Position numbers and translations under genes: made by a program. A DNA stretch of 64,000 nt from Populus alba (Eukaryota; Streptophyta; Magnoliopsida; Malpighiales; Salicaceae). The notes under the pieces are model-generated. The model saw only the letters and a program-made list of their open reading frames with translations, was not told the origin of the DNA and did not search any database. Numbering within the stretch: position 1 is the first letter of the stretch; each line of letters begins with the position of its first letter. Below are positions 45,353 to 57,300 of the stretch, one piece after another. The stretch lies in the NCBI RefSeq assembly GCF_005239225.2, contig NC_133284.1:47958697-48022696 (forward strand), given 5' to 3'.

Positions 45353-48300
45353 CTAGTTGAGCTCTCTAAATGGTGATCTATCCTCAAGAACAGACCGAAG
45401 TCTCTTTGTTGTAGGTGAAGGACAAGTATTGGCATTCTCTTTCACAGCCTTGAAAAGCTCACTATCACACTTCAAGATGGGACCGGATCCACTATTGTCA
45501 AATGACTGCATCATGCTCTCCAAGGTTCCCATCAATTGCATGTCTTCATCGGAGAACTGGTTAATTCTCTCAACAAGTTCCGTGAGCAAGCCAAACAAGT
45601 TGTCCCTTTCTGATGACAACTTCATGACATTTCCAACTAAACTTCTGTTCCCATCTTTAAGCTCATCAACTGAGGCTTCTGATGTTCTCAGCTTTGTCTC
45701 CATTAGACTCTTCAATTTCTTCATTTCCAACTGTTTTGCTTCTAGTGCAGCTTCAATTTCTAGTGCCTTCTTTTTCGAACCCAAGAGTGATTTTTGCTGT
45801 AATTCCAGTTCCCTTCGTGTAGAAAAGATGTCATCCTCCAGCTCTATTATCATCATCTTCTTCTCTTCAATTTCCAGTTGGTCCAGAATCGCAGCTGAAG
45901 CAATCTTTTCCCAAGCCTCGTGGAGCAAATGAATCCCAGCCTGCTTCTCAGCAAGCTCCAGAGAGAAAGAGGTCAGCGAGCCATTAAATTTTTGTTCCAT
46001 CGACTTCACATGCTGCAAGAGGTCATCTATTCTTTGATCTTTCTCCTCCACAAGTTGGATAATATGTTCTTTTTCGTGGTCAAATTTTCTTTCTGCCTCT
46101 ATTTGTGTCATCATTGCACCTTCAAGTTCTCTTCTCAATGATTCTTGCTCCAGCCACCCAACCTCTTTCTGCAGATCATCTAACAATTTGTCCTTCTCTT
46201 TCATGGTTTGTAGAAAACCTTCTCTCTCTGACTCAAAGGACATTACTGTCTCCATTGCAGAAGTGGCAGCTGACTCTCTTGTTTTAAGTTCTTTCTCAAA
46301 GAATTCAATCTGCTGCTGCAGGTTATCTATTTTATCGTCCCTTGCTTGTAACATTTGGGCGAGACCATCTTTCTCCTGCTTAATAGTATGCTCAACTTCT
46401 GCTTGTGAAAGAAGAGAATCTTCTATGTCTTTGCGCAACAACTGGCTTTCTTCAATATCATCTTTTAATCGATGAGCAATCGATTTCCATATCCACAATT
46501 CAAATTCCACAGCATGTCCTTCACAAATTTTAGCTGCAAAATCAGATTTCAGTCTGTGTAACTCATCACTTACTTCTCGAAGTTTCTCTTTCAAGTCGTT
46601 TTCCTTCTGGAAAGCTTGTTTTTCCAAGCTATGTTGGCACCTGGATGCCTTCTCAAGCATTTCCTTGTATTTCTTGAGTTCTTTTTGCATCAGGAGATGC
46701 TGCTCTTCAATAAGATCTAGAGACTGAACTCTTCTAGCCAAAGATGCCGCGTTCTTGTTTTCTTCAGCCAATTCAGCCTTCGCAGTGTCCAATTCATCAC
46801 AAACTTCTCTTAGTTTCTCCTTTAAGTCAGTTTCCACATCCAAAGCTTTCATTTCTATGAGAAGCTGCTTCCTAGACGATTCTTCGACCATTTCCTTATA
46901 CCTCTCAAGCTCTTTCTGCATCAGGAGTTGTTGCTCTTCAACAAGATCGAAGTGCTCAGCCCTCTTAGATAAACATTCCACCTTCTCACGATGTTCCACC
47001 AATTCTGAACTGGCCATGTCGAATTTATTGCAAACTTCTCTAAATTTCTTTTTGAGCTCGTTTTCAATCTGTAAAGCTTGCTCTTCTAGGCAACTTTGAC
47101 GACTAGATGACTCCTCAAGCACTTCCTTGCACTTCTCCAACTCTTTCTGCATCAAGAGCCACTTCTCTTCTATAAAATCCAAGGACTTGGCTCTCCTTGA
47201 CAAAGATACTACCTTCTGATGTTCTTTCGCTAATTCTGAGTTCGCCACATCCAAGGCATGACAAACTGCCTTAAGTTTATCTTTCAAGTCATTTTCTGTC
47301 TGCAAGGCTTGCTTCTTGAAGCAAAGTTGACACCTTGATGATTCCTCAAGCAATTCTTTGTATCTCTCAAGCTCTTTCTGCATCAATAATCTCTGCTCTT
47401 CAACAAGATCCAGGTACTCAACTCTCTTCGATAAAGATGCAACCTTTTGACGTTCCTCCTCACAATCTGTCATTGCTTTAGCCAGAGCAGTGTTCTTTGT
47501 CTCCAGCTGCCTCATCAAGAGAGAGACATCTTCGCCTCTTTCTTTGTCATGAAGCCTCACCTCAGTCTCATCATTCCCAATGTTCAGTTGAGCCTCAGTT
47601 ATTCCTGATTTCAATACCAGTAGCATTGTCGAAGCCTCCTCATTCTGCAACTCCAACTGCATTATCACAGAGTGGCAATTTTCCAATTCCATGTCAAGCT
47701 CTTTTGCTACTGTTTCTTTGCTCTCTAGTGCAGACCTGTAATTATCCAGCTCTCCAGTCAATTTCTCCAGTTGAGAGCTCCATTCAGCTTCTTTAGCTTT
47801 AAGATTTGCAGAGCAATTTCGGTGCATCTGCTCCAAACTCTTGAGCTTGTTTTGCATTTTTGCCAAAGAAGAATTTCCCACTTCCCGAATCCCGGCCTCC
47901 TGAAGCTCTTTGAGTGACACCAGCAACTCCTGATTGTCTTGCTCTAGTTTTCCTGCTTTGTACTCAATTTCTTTGTAAAATGTCTCCTTGGTAGCCAAAG
48001 AATGTCTCAGAGCTGCAATTTCAATGTCCCTTTGAGTGGCCAAGCATTCTAGTTGTGACTTTGCATCCTGACACTCGGTGAAAACATTCTCAAAGCGTGC
48101 TTTAAATTCAGAAACCTCGACTTCAAGATACTTTCTCCTGCTTTCTTCATGAGCTAAAGCTTCATTGCACATCCTGAACTGTTTTTCAAGATCTTCTGAC
48201 ATTCTAGTCTGAGAATCTAAGCGTGTCTGTAGTGAGCAAATTTCATCAATCAATGTGGACCTCTCCATCTCCCACTCTTTCTTGCTTTCCCTGAACTGAT

Positions 48301-48913
48301 ATCGGAGCTTTTCATGTGCTTCTTCTAGATGGTTGAACTGCTCTTTCTTCCATTTTAGCTGATTTTCAACCTTCCTGCTCTCCTCCTCCAACTTGAGTAG
48401 CATAGAATCCCTTTCCCTCATCTCTATGGATGCTTTGGCATTTTTCTCTGCTTCCAAGCATTTCTTCTGTGAAGCAGATAGAAGCCCCTTATAACGTTCA
48501 ATCTCTACCATAAACACATGAATCTTTTGCTCTTGATCTGTGCTCTTCTCATTTGACTCATCTAGTGCCAACACTAGCCCCCTTTTCTCCTCCTCCCATT
48601 TTTTATACTTTTCACCGCAATCAACTTTAAGCTTATCATTTGCAGTGCTTAAACGTCTGATGATGGATTCTTTTTCTTTCAAACTGCATTGCAAATCTTC
48701 ACACATTCGCTTCACAGTGGAGATTTCCTCTTCCTTAGCATTTAATTCTTGGGCCTGTCTCTCAACTTTCGAACATGCTTCTTGGGTTCGGATAAGCTGT
48801 TCACCATGAGCTTTCTTCAAGTTGTCAGAAAATTCTGCTTTGCATCTTAAATCTGCTTTGAGCTTCTCAATCTCAGCTTTTGCTTCATCTAACTTTTCAC
48901 AGATCCTGTCCAT
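45353..48913 (-). CDS. Long coiled-coil protein, At4g38062-like
   Basis: A 1,186-residue protein in one uninterrupted coding exon. Nearly the whole length is heptad-patterned coiled coil rich in Glu, Lys and Leu, with no transmembrane segment and no motor or enzyme domain. The N-terminus (MDRICEKLDEAKAEIEKLK), the EQFNHLEEAHEKL block and NCSANLKAKEAEWSSQ match the Arabidopsis family called 'uncharacterized protein At4g38062'; its function is not established to my knowledge, and a structural or scaffold role is only an inference. Residues 497 to about 795 consist of four direct 77-residue repeats. The C-terminus (RLRSVLEDRSPFRELN) is a short conserved tail. A 5'-UTR intron (48946-49868, minus) is likely: donor CAG/GTATGT at 49868 and acceptor AACAG at 48946. 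The leader then begins near 50050. Confidence 0.92.
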   Translation of the reverse strand: MDRICEKLDEAKAEIEKLKADLRCKAEFSDNLKKAHGEQLIRTQEACSKVERQAQELNAKEEEISTVKRMCEDLQCSLKEKESIIRRLSTANDKLKVDCGEKYKKWEEEKRGLVLALDESNEKSTDQEQKIHVFMVEIERYKGLLSASQKKCLEAEKNAKASIEMRERDSMLLKLEEESRKVENQLKWKKEQFNHLEEAHEKLRYQFRESKKEWEMERSTLIDEICSLQTRLDSQTRMSEDLEKQFRMCNEALAHEESRRKYLEVEVSEFKARFENVFTECQDAKSQLECLATQRDIEIAALRHSLATKETFYKEIEYKAGKLEQDNQELLVSLKELQEAGIREVGNSSLAKMQNKLKSLEQMHRNCSANLKAKEAEWSSQLEKLTGELDNYRSALESKETVAKELDMELENCHSVIMQLELQNEEASTMLLVLKSGITEAQLNIGNDETEVRLHDKERGEDVSLLMRQLETKNTALAKAMTDCEEERQKVASLSKRVEYLDLVEEQRLLMQKELERYKELLEESSRCQLCFKKQALQTENDLKDKLKAVCHALDVANSELAKEHQKVVSLSRRAKSLDFIEEKWLLMQKELEKCKEVLEESSSRQSCLEEQALQIENELKKKFREVCNKFDMASSELVEHREKVECLSKRAEHFDLVEEQQLLMQKELERYKEMVEESSRKQLLIEMKALDVETDLKEKLREVCDELDTAKAELAEENKNAASLARRVQSLDLIEEQHLLMQKELKKYKEMLEKASRCQHSLEKQAFQKENDLKEKLREVSDELHRLKSDFAAKICEGHAVEFELWIWKSIAHRLKDDIEESQLLRKDIEDSLLSQAEVEHTIKQEKDGLAQMLQARDDKIDNLQQQIEFFEKELKTRESAATSAMETVMSFESEREGFLQTMKEKDKLLDDLQKEVGWLEQESLRRELEGAMMTQIEAERKFDHEKEHIIQLVEEKDQRIDDLLQHVKSMEQKFNGSLTSFSLELAEKQAGIHLLHEAWEKIASAAILDQLEIEEKKMMIIELEDDIFSTRRELELQQKSLLGSKKKALEIEAALEAKQLEMKKLKSLMETKLRTSEASVDELKDGNRSLVGNVMKLSSERDNLFGLLTELVERINQFSDEDMQLMGTLESMMQSFDNSGSGPILKCDSELFKAVKENANTCPSPTTKRLRSVLEDRSPFRELN
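46530..47425 (-). repeat. 77-residue tandem repeats within the coiled-coil gene
   Basis: Four in-frame units of 231 bp (three full, one partial) start at residues 497, 574, 651 and 728. Each opens with R-[VA]-x-x-x-D-[LF]-[IV]-E-E, then LLMQKEL, then EE/EKxS-[SR], then ELKEKLREVCDEL-like sequence. The period of 77 residues equals exactly 11 heptads, so the coiled-coil register is kept across unit borders. Confidence 0.9.
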
Positions 48914-50139
48914 TTCTTCGCAAATTTAAAAGAAACAAGACACACCTGTTCACAAGCAAAAACCTTCTTCAGATAACAAATTGAAGTTGATTTAGGCGCA
49001 ATTATGCCAGTAGAGAACAGAGTACCACAGATAAATATATAGTGAAGATCACATTGCTGATATATCTAGAGGTTCAAATCCAACAAAAAAAATTAAATTA
49101 ATTACTTTTTGACAGGATAATAACTCCTATGATGCTATTGTTTTTCCAAGAGGGTATTGCATCTCATCTTCCAGGTCTAATTAAGAACATGTGAACAGTA
49201 TAAAACACCACTATTAACAAGTTATTAAAACCATAAAGACCACAAACCCTATTTCTTCCCCCCTTTTGTATGCAATGACCCAAAATTTGTAATTTCATTG
49301 TTTATAAAGAACTTAATTGCCAACGAGCAATGCCAATCTTTTTTTTTCTTGATTATAAGAAATCAAACAAAACCCAAAATAATCAAAGATATAGATACCA
49401 TTTTTCATAACTTTTCCACGGTTGTTTCTCCCAAGATAAATCAAAGACTAAACATTATTATTTAAATCTAAAAAATCACAGACCCCATTTCTTTTCACTT
49501 TGGTATTCAATAATCGACCAAAATTTGTATCTTATTGTCAAAATCATGGAAAACCCGGAAAAAAAACCTTTAGATCGAATTTTCAACGAATTTATCTCAA
49601 GATTACACAATGGCTTTCTTAAATTTCTACTCTCGTAAGAACCCAGCATAAAAACAATAAAAGAAAAGTCCCTGACAAAATTAAGAGAGACCCAGAAAGA
49701 AAGAAAAAAAAGGGATAACTTAAAATGCGTTGTAACAACCAAAAAACCATAAAAACATGTGCAAACCAAAGACTTCTCAGATCAAGAAACTTCATGACTT
49801 AATGATTCTTTTAACACTGGAAATAGCAAAAATAAGAGAAAGCCAGAAAAGAAACGAGAGAAACATACCTGGTTGTTATTATTATGGGTTTCTTCCCATA
49901 GATTTGTCCATGTAAGAGAGTTTCTTGTGATTTTCTTGGGTTGTGAAGAGAGGGATCAGATAAAATGAAAACAACTAGAGAAAGTGCAAGAAATAGCCGT
50001 TGAGAGGGAAGAGCGGGGATTCTGTTTGAAATAGAATAAAACGGCGTCATGGTTTTCTATTTAACGGCGTGTCGAGCTTCTTTGAAAATTGGGCTGAGGT
50101 TGGACTGGGCTTTTTATTTGTTTCGAGTGTGTGATTGAT

Positions 50140-50310
50140 AATATATGGCTATGCTTCTGCAATAATATTTTTTAATTAAAAAATATTTTAAATTGATATT
50201 TATTTTATATTAATATATTAAAATTAAAAAAATATTTAAAAATATTAATTTAATATTTTTAAATAAAAAATAGTTTGAAAAACAATTTAAAATATAGATT
50301 AAACTGTAAA
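50140..50310. repeat. AT-rich dispersed MITE-like repeat
   Basis: Has the A/T core with 'taatatattaaaattaaaaa' and a partial second copy following at about 50340-50430. Low-complexity content limits confidence. Confidence 0.35.
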
Positions 50311-50479
50311 AACAAAAACTTTCCTAGGTGCTGTATGGAAACTATTTTTTAATTGAAAAATATTTTAAATTGATATATTTTTTATGGAAAAAATTTAAAA
50401 TATTTTTTTAAAATATAGATTAAACTTTAACAACAAAAACTTGTGTGATTGATATATTTTAAATATTTCTCCTGGCATG

Positions 50480-50652
50480 CAGAATCTCCCAAATTGCCAC
50501 TCTGCCATTTACCAGAAAGTGCACACTTGGCAGCGAGTCTTCTTCCTGCAGCGGTGGCTTGAGGAGGTTGATTGGGGGTGGGAGAAGTTCTGATCAGATC
50601 CGAAGCCATGAGTATTGAAGCTTTTGCATTCAGAACTGTGGAAACCATGGCT
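50480..50652 (-). other. Unrecognised open frame in a GC-richer patch
   Basis: On the minus strand a Met-led stretch (MVSTVLNAKASILMASDLI, then a Thr/Pro/Ala-rich part ending RRLAAKCALSGKWQSGN) stands out from the AT-rich surroundings and faintly resembles a transit peptide. A potential donor (CTG/GTAAAT) follows near CALSG, but no partner exon is evident. It could be a captured or relic exon, or chance. I do not recognise a family. Confidence 0.25.
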
Positions 50653-50804
50653 TCTTGCGCTGAGGTATGCGTCTGGGGATATACTAGATGCACTCTAACC
50701 CATCATCCCCTAGGAATGATTTTTGTTAACTAATACTCTAATCCAAGTGGGAAAATATTTTACCTTGCTTTATATGTTTTTTTTTTTAGTTTTTTTTATT
50801 AAAA

Positions 50805-51300
50805 TTATTTTTATTAATATTAAACTGGTTGAAAATTTAATTTTATAGTTTTTTTTTTGAAACATTATCGATTGTTACAGTGTTTTCTCCATATAGTTTT
50901 TGTTTTTACTACATTATTTTTTAATATTTTTTTCCCTAAAATTATCTTTTTAATTTTTTTTTAATATTAATCTGGTTAAAAATTTAGTTTTGTAATTTTT
51001 TTCTTGAAAACATTCTGAATTGTTACAGTGTATCCCACATAGTTTTTATGTTTTTTTTTAATTATTTTTTTCAAAATTATCTTTATTGATTTTTTTTAAT
51101 ATTAAGTTGGTTGAGAATTACAACTATAACTTTCCTCATAAAATATTATAGATTGTTATAGTGTTTTTTCATATAGGTTTTTTTTCCTTTTTTTTCCTTT
51201 TGTTTTTTTTTTATGATTTTTGTTTTTTTTTATGATTTTTTTAAATTGTTTTTGTTGTTTTTATTTTTTTAAAAATTGAGTTGATTGAGAATTTAGCTTT
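50805..51300 (+). repeat. T-rich tandem array, about four units
   Basis: A motif of the form 'ttaatattaa-ctggttgaaaattta ... aacatt-t-gattgttacagtgt ... catatag' recurs with its 'ggtt' anchor at about 50827, 50974, 51109 and 51280. The period is 135-170 bp and the units are diverged. Confidence 0.6.
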
Positions 51301-54300
51301 TTATTTTTTTTTAATATTAAAAAAAAACTGATGGCAATTAAAAAATATTCATAAAAATTATAATGACTTGAATTAAGGAGAAAAAATTGTATCTTTTTTT
51401 AATTAAAAACCCTTTTTTCTATTAGTGTATTACCTTTTCTGTTTGGTCAAAAATATGTTTTTTTAGATGAACTATTTTTTTTAAATAAAAACTTACCATG
51501 ATTATGAAAGCAAGTTTAAATAAACAAAAAAATGAATCAATCATTTCAATATATTTGTATGAATAAATTTAAAAATAATATCATTATGAAAAGCTCTAAT
51601 GTTCTTGAAAATTAACAAAGCTTGTCCTAATAAGAAGAAAGCTCTAAAGTTTTTTCAACATACTCTATAAAAAAAAAGCTTGAGCCAAAAGGCCTATGCC
51701 TTGTAGATAATTTCTCACAAGATAGAAAAGGAACAACCTTTTGTTAATTCAAAACACAAATATTTGTTTCAAATATAAGTTAAAAAAACTTTATTTATAC
51801 TAGCAATAGGTCTAACTTAAAAACAAATCCAATAAGTAGTTATAGAGTTAGTAGGGATTTCTAAAACTAAATGGAAAAAATAAAATTATTAAGTGTAATA
51901 TTTGATTTGCTAAACTAAATAAAAAAAAACAAAAATAACTAAGAAAAAAATAATTTCTCTTAAAATATCTTTTTGCATCAATCTTCCTGTATTGGAAAGA
52001 ACTCGTTCTGATTATCCACTAAACAATGAGATAAATGTTGAAGATAGAAAAGTTAAAGTCTTCAAATCATAATTCTTGAATGATTTGCGTTATTATCTTG
52101 ATGATCATTAAAGCTACGAGATTAAGATATCTATGTTCTTTTCTTAACGATAACGAACAAAGAATGTACCACCATTAAAAGTTGTGTTATCCGACTCATA
52201 TAAAAAAGACCAAGAATCAATTTCATAACACTCTTGATTAACATTATCAGTTGTCAATAACTTGTTCGCCATTAGTCTTTTTTCTTGCTATTTCATTCTC
52301 CATACTCTCTTCTTTTTTTTTTTCCTTCACCTTAAAACTAGGATAAAAATAATAAATATTTACCCTTAGTTTAGCATCAACAAATGCCTAACATGATAAG
52401 AACAAAGCAAAGACAAGAAAGATATAATTTGGATGAAAGGACTTGAGGCAAAAAAAACCTTAGAAATTGTAGATAATGTCTCACAAGAGAAAAAATAACA
52501 ATCTTTATTAATTTATCAAAATATCAATATGTGTTTAAATAGAAGCTAAATAATCTTATTTATACTAGTTATAGATCTACCTTAAAGTGAAAAAAAATCT
52601 CAACAAGTAATTAATATAGAGATTCATAAACTAAATAGGAAAAATAAGATTATTAAGCACAATATTTGATTTTCTAAGCTAAATAAGAAAATAAATAACC
52701 AGGAAACAAATAATTTTTCCATAAAAATCATCCTACATAAAAACTATGTCATAACTGGATAATTCTTATAAATATTATTTTAATAAATTTATTTAAAGAT
52801 AATTTTATTCTTTAAAAAAAAAAAAAAAAGCTTGTGATCATATAACAAAACGTGCCTCACCATTAAGGATAGGCCTATGCTTCTAACTTTTTTTTTTAAA
52901 AAAATTAGCATACCACATGCTTGTACATTTAATTTTTTATATATATAAAAAGAACAATGTGTTATTTGCTTGAGTAGATGATGCCATCTTCTCAATGTAG
53001 ATTTTTACCACATTTGGTGGCTAGAAATTAAGGTTTTAGGTCTAAAAATCCATTTTAAATACTTGTTTTCACTTCTAAACACCTAAAAAGCATCATACAA
53101 ACTTTATAATTTATTTTCAACCATTAAATACTTTTTAATTGATCTAAAAACTTAAAATTAAATTGAATAAAAAATTTGACAATGTTTTAATCTTTTTTTT
53201 TTACATGATAAAAAATACAAATCATTTATGGAATTTCTCTCTACAAGACAAATTAATTGCCGCCAAGATCAAGTTTTTTCATGGTTGGAATGTATTAGAC
53301 TGATCTCTTTATCTCATTTTTTATTTTTAAGATACTTTATCTACTCTCTCAACATTTAAGGATTAAAGTGTAAAAAATGAATTTTAGAACACAAGCAAAA
53401 AATAACACATAATTTAAAACTTTCATAAACCAAACTGAATTTTTCCTTGCCTTTTGACTATTCAACTCTATTTTTATTTATTTTTTATTCTTATTTCTTT
53501 TAATTTTAATTATAACTTAAAATTTTATCATGCAATATCGATATATGATTTAATGTAGTTATTTTCTTTTGACACTTTGCATGTATGAAAGCATGCAAAC
53601 TAAAAAAAAAATCAACAATTAAAATTATACTAATATAACTTGAAATAATACAATTTTAAAAAAACGATAGTCAAAATGAAAGGGAAAAAAAAAAAAAAAC
53701 TGTAAACTGGGAACAGTTCACAGAGATTATAGGAAAGGAGCTACAGTGATTGTAAAGTGAATCTCCCAGGTGAATTTAATTGGATTTGACATGATCACCA
53801 AATTAAGCGACTTTTTTCTCTCCTCCTCCCTTGAATCAAATCCAAAGATCTTGATTTTTTTTTTTTAATTATTATAAAAAATGCTCGAGTTGCTCAACAT
53901 GAAAAAATAACGTGGTTTTCTTGAATTGAAAATACAAAAGAACATAATTAGAACGGATTCAATTGATTTGCAGCTAGTCGAAGTTGATTTGCAGCTACAA
54001 AAGCTTCAAGATTTACATGAAAAAATAAAATTTGAAGTATTGCACTATGACTTGAAGCTATCTCCACTAAAACCATCCACTGCAAAACCAATAAAAAGCT
54101 GTTTGCCAGAAAATTAACTTCGACTAGAACCTTGTCAAAGGCATTTTTAAATCCAGCCAGAAGTTCTGAGAATGAGCACTAGTGCTGTCATCAGCTGCTG
54201 GCAGGGCGGGCGCTCGTCTTGCCCTGAATTTTAGCTTCAAGGATTGGCTGTCAAATCTGATGGACTATCCAAATGATTGTTTCTACTGAGCAGTCTTTGC

Positions 54301-54380
54301 AAACATGCAGAGCTCCCAGCTACTGAATATTGAAGTTCAGAAGAGTGAGGCCAGCAAAAAACTGTTTGCCGGAAAATTAT

Positions 54381-57300
54381 TCAGAGTTGTTTCGTCCAGT
54401 CAAACGGTTCCCAATCTTGAGCAAATTTTGCAACGGCCAGTTTTTGCGCCTCCACTGATTCATGCCTCCGGCGCCGGTACATGTCCTCCTCAGGTAAACG
54501 CAACATTCCCCTTAAAACATTCAAGCCAAGGCTGCTTTTAAAGTTCTTCTCGTCATCAATAACATGGACGAACCCCCTACTTAGACCAAACTCAACATGG
54601 AAATAAGGAAAGTCCTTGGGGATTGAACCACGAAGTCCTTTCTCACTTGTATCAATGAGCTTCTTTGCATTGTGTTGACTCCACTCATCTTCAGCTTCAT
54701 CGATTGCCTGGAAAGGAAGTATTTATTACGAAAGGATGGATGAGCATGTAAATGTGTGTGCAAGTCATATATTTGTCCATATATATAAGCGAAATCTACA
54801 TATGTGAATGGCTGGTGTTGACATTGTGCCCAAAAAGAACACTACTAGGTTGATTATTAGAAGCATACACAAAATCTTTCATGGACATAAAATGATCTTC
54901 ACTATGGTTTCTCTTTGCTGTTCCAAAGTCGACATTTTGACTCAATTTACATTGAACAATTGGATAAATATTAAAGAACCAAATTGTTGCAGTACACTGG
55001 CAACCCTTTCATGTTAACTTTATGTTCCGTTCCTCTCTGTGCTTGATGACATCTCGTAGTTTAAACAAAGGTCAGGGAAAAAATGATGACATTTTTTGAA
55101 GTGCACACAATCAACAGTTACTAACAGACCAGCTCTTCTCCCAAAAACATAGTCTAGCAAAATCTAGAAGACTAAGTGAACACTAAAAAAGGAAGCAACA
55201 ATTATTTCACCAAAACAGAAAATTAATAAAAGAAAGCTAACCTTCTTAAAATATAGAGGGGCTTGTTTAGCAATTTCTCGAGGCAAAGGAATGCACTCGA
55301 TCAAACAATGGCGCCTTTGTTGTGACAAGTTGATCACTGTTTCAAGAAACACTAAATCCTTCTCTTGCTTGGAGAACATCATTATAAGGCATTTCTTGAA
55401 ATTGCGAATTTCTTCCCACACATTATTGTCAACATTCCTTGTGGCTGAGTCATGCTACAAAGAAAAAACCCAGCCTCAATAAGAATAAATCTTCAAGTGA
55501 AAGAATAAAAATAACAGAAAGTTAACCTATGTCTGTTCCTAGATAAAATCCAGTATCATCTACATTATGTTGCGAATGACTTTATTTTGCTTCCTAAATC
55601 ATCAAAACAACTCTTATTTCCTGTTCTGGTAGAATCTTTCAGAAAGTGATAATTCAAACACTGACATATTTTGAAATTGCTTACTATAATTATGAGACAG
55701 ATCAATTCTCCCAAATGCAGTCTTTTAGAACAAATCCAAGACAAATGACAAGTTGTGATTCAACTATAAGAAATACAAATCATGTAACTGGTAACCAAGC
55801 CTACTCTACTCTAAGCAACTAGACTAAGCTTACCTGCATTGGCAAGATGCAGCAATGGCCTGGCACAATGGGCTGCCACTGTGGCAACATCATATATGTG
55901 AAGTTTGCTATTGACACAACAAGATGTTTTGGCCGGTTTGGATTCTCAAAGCAAAAATTGCAGCGTTCTTGCTGAGTCAAGATACGCTTTCCAAGATCAT
56001 TCTTGTTAGAGACCTTGTGATCACTGTCTCTACCCTTCCTACCAGACTTTCTCCTTGGGCCATCATCAAAATCATATTCATCGTCAGCCCGGCCAGATAA
56101 ACTGTACTGTTTATTCTGCATTATTGTTTGGGCAAGATGCCTATCAGCATCTTCATCTTTCTTTCTCCTAGCAGAAACACCTTGAATAGCAGATCTAAAA
56201 AGAACAAAAAAGGAAATACTATTATAAAAGCAATTACCATAAATTGCAAAGTTTCAAGAATGAGAAAACAATGTAATGGCACATGGAGTAACTGACTCAG
56301 GTTGAGCAAACAAATATGTTCCACAAAGAAATGAAAAGGAGGAATCACCATGCCTTTGATACTCTAATATCATGTTTAGAACACTACCCTATCCAAAACT
56401 ATAAGCATACTGTATATCAACAGAAACTAAAAAACAAAAAATGTGTACATATTTAAAAGAAAAAATCACAACATGCAAAATTACCTGTTTGTTATCTGAG
56501 GTCTGTTTGAATCCTCTCCAACACCCTGCTTCGCTCTGATGCTCTCAGCTTCTTGCTGATAAAACAAAGGAAAAGAAAACAGTTAATCACCAATAAAAAT
56601 GGCCGTGCACTTACAATTTGACTTAACAAATACAAAGAATCAAAAAATATGATTGCTTTTCATTCAAGACCCAGAAAGTCACTCATAGAAAACTTCTAAG
56701 AACATATCTGGAAAGTCACAATGAACTTTAGAGACTGTTGTCACCAACATCGCTTTCATATTATGCTAAGCTTACAAAAGTGCAGGTTTTTATAAAAAAT
56801 ATCTTCACTCTTAAAAGCTTTTGATTGAACCAAGTCCTGTTGATGGTAAAGTGATGCTTTCACTCCTGCACTGATCTTGATCTTACCCTGAATTATTATT
56901 CCATTTCTAAGAAAATGACTAAAAGTTAGGACTCAGCTTAGGACTAAGAAATAATGATGTCATTGCAAAGCTCTTAATTACTATCCTAAAACATCGTATA
57001 ATAATCCATTCATCCATGTATTCCAATGTTTTTAAGGCAACTTACTGAAAGCTTTTGTCTTGCATTGTTTTTCATTCTACGAGGAAATAGATAAAATTAA
57101 CTAAAATTTCTCCCAGGAAGGACTAGAGAAATCTCATTCCTTTGGGAAGCTCAAGTCTTTATTAGAACCAAGGGTAAAACAGAAGTATGTAAAAGTGGAA
57201 ACATTGTCTCACCATGAGTTTCTCCGCTTCTTCATGCTTTCCTTTCATGCGAAGCTGCAAAGCCTTGGCTGCCAATTGGTTTGCACTTAGTGCTTCCTTA

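Larger units (their letters stand above)
50060..54380. other. AT-rich spacer between coiled-coil gene and CWF19 gene
   Basis: Mostly A/T-rich with long T-runs. It contains an AT-rich MITE-like copy (about 50140-50310), a short GC-richer patch (50470-50700) and a T-rich tandem array (about 50805-51300). Two AT-rich segments around 51700-51960 and 52480-52700 resemble each other ('gataatgtctcacaagagaaa', 'atagatctaccttaaa' versus 'gataatttctcacaagatag', 'ataggtctaacttaaa'), suggesting an old direct duplication. Positions near 54381 are probably 3' UTR of the CWF19 gene. Confidence 0.6.

Noticed and set aside
45357..47796. Several plus-strand open frames opposite the coiled-coil gene
   Set aside because: They are Ser/Phe-rich complements of a Glu/Lys-rich coiled-coil reading frame, the usual shadow effect.
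54085..54120. Apparent duplicate of the CWF19 terminal exon end ('ctgtttgccagaaaatta' against 'ctgtttgccggaaaatta' at 54361)
   Set aside because: The match is only about 20 bases with no flanking similarity; too short to claim a duplication, though a 3'-UTR micro-duplication is possible.
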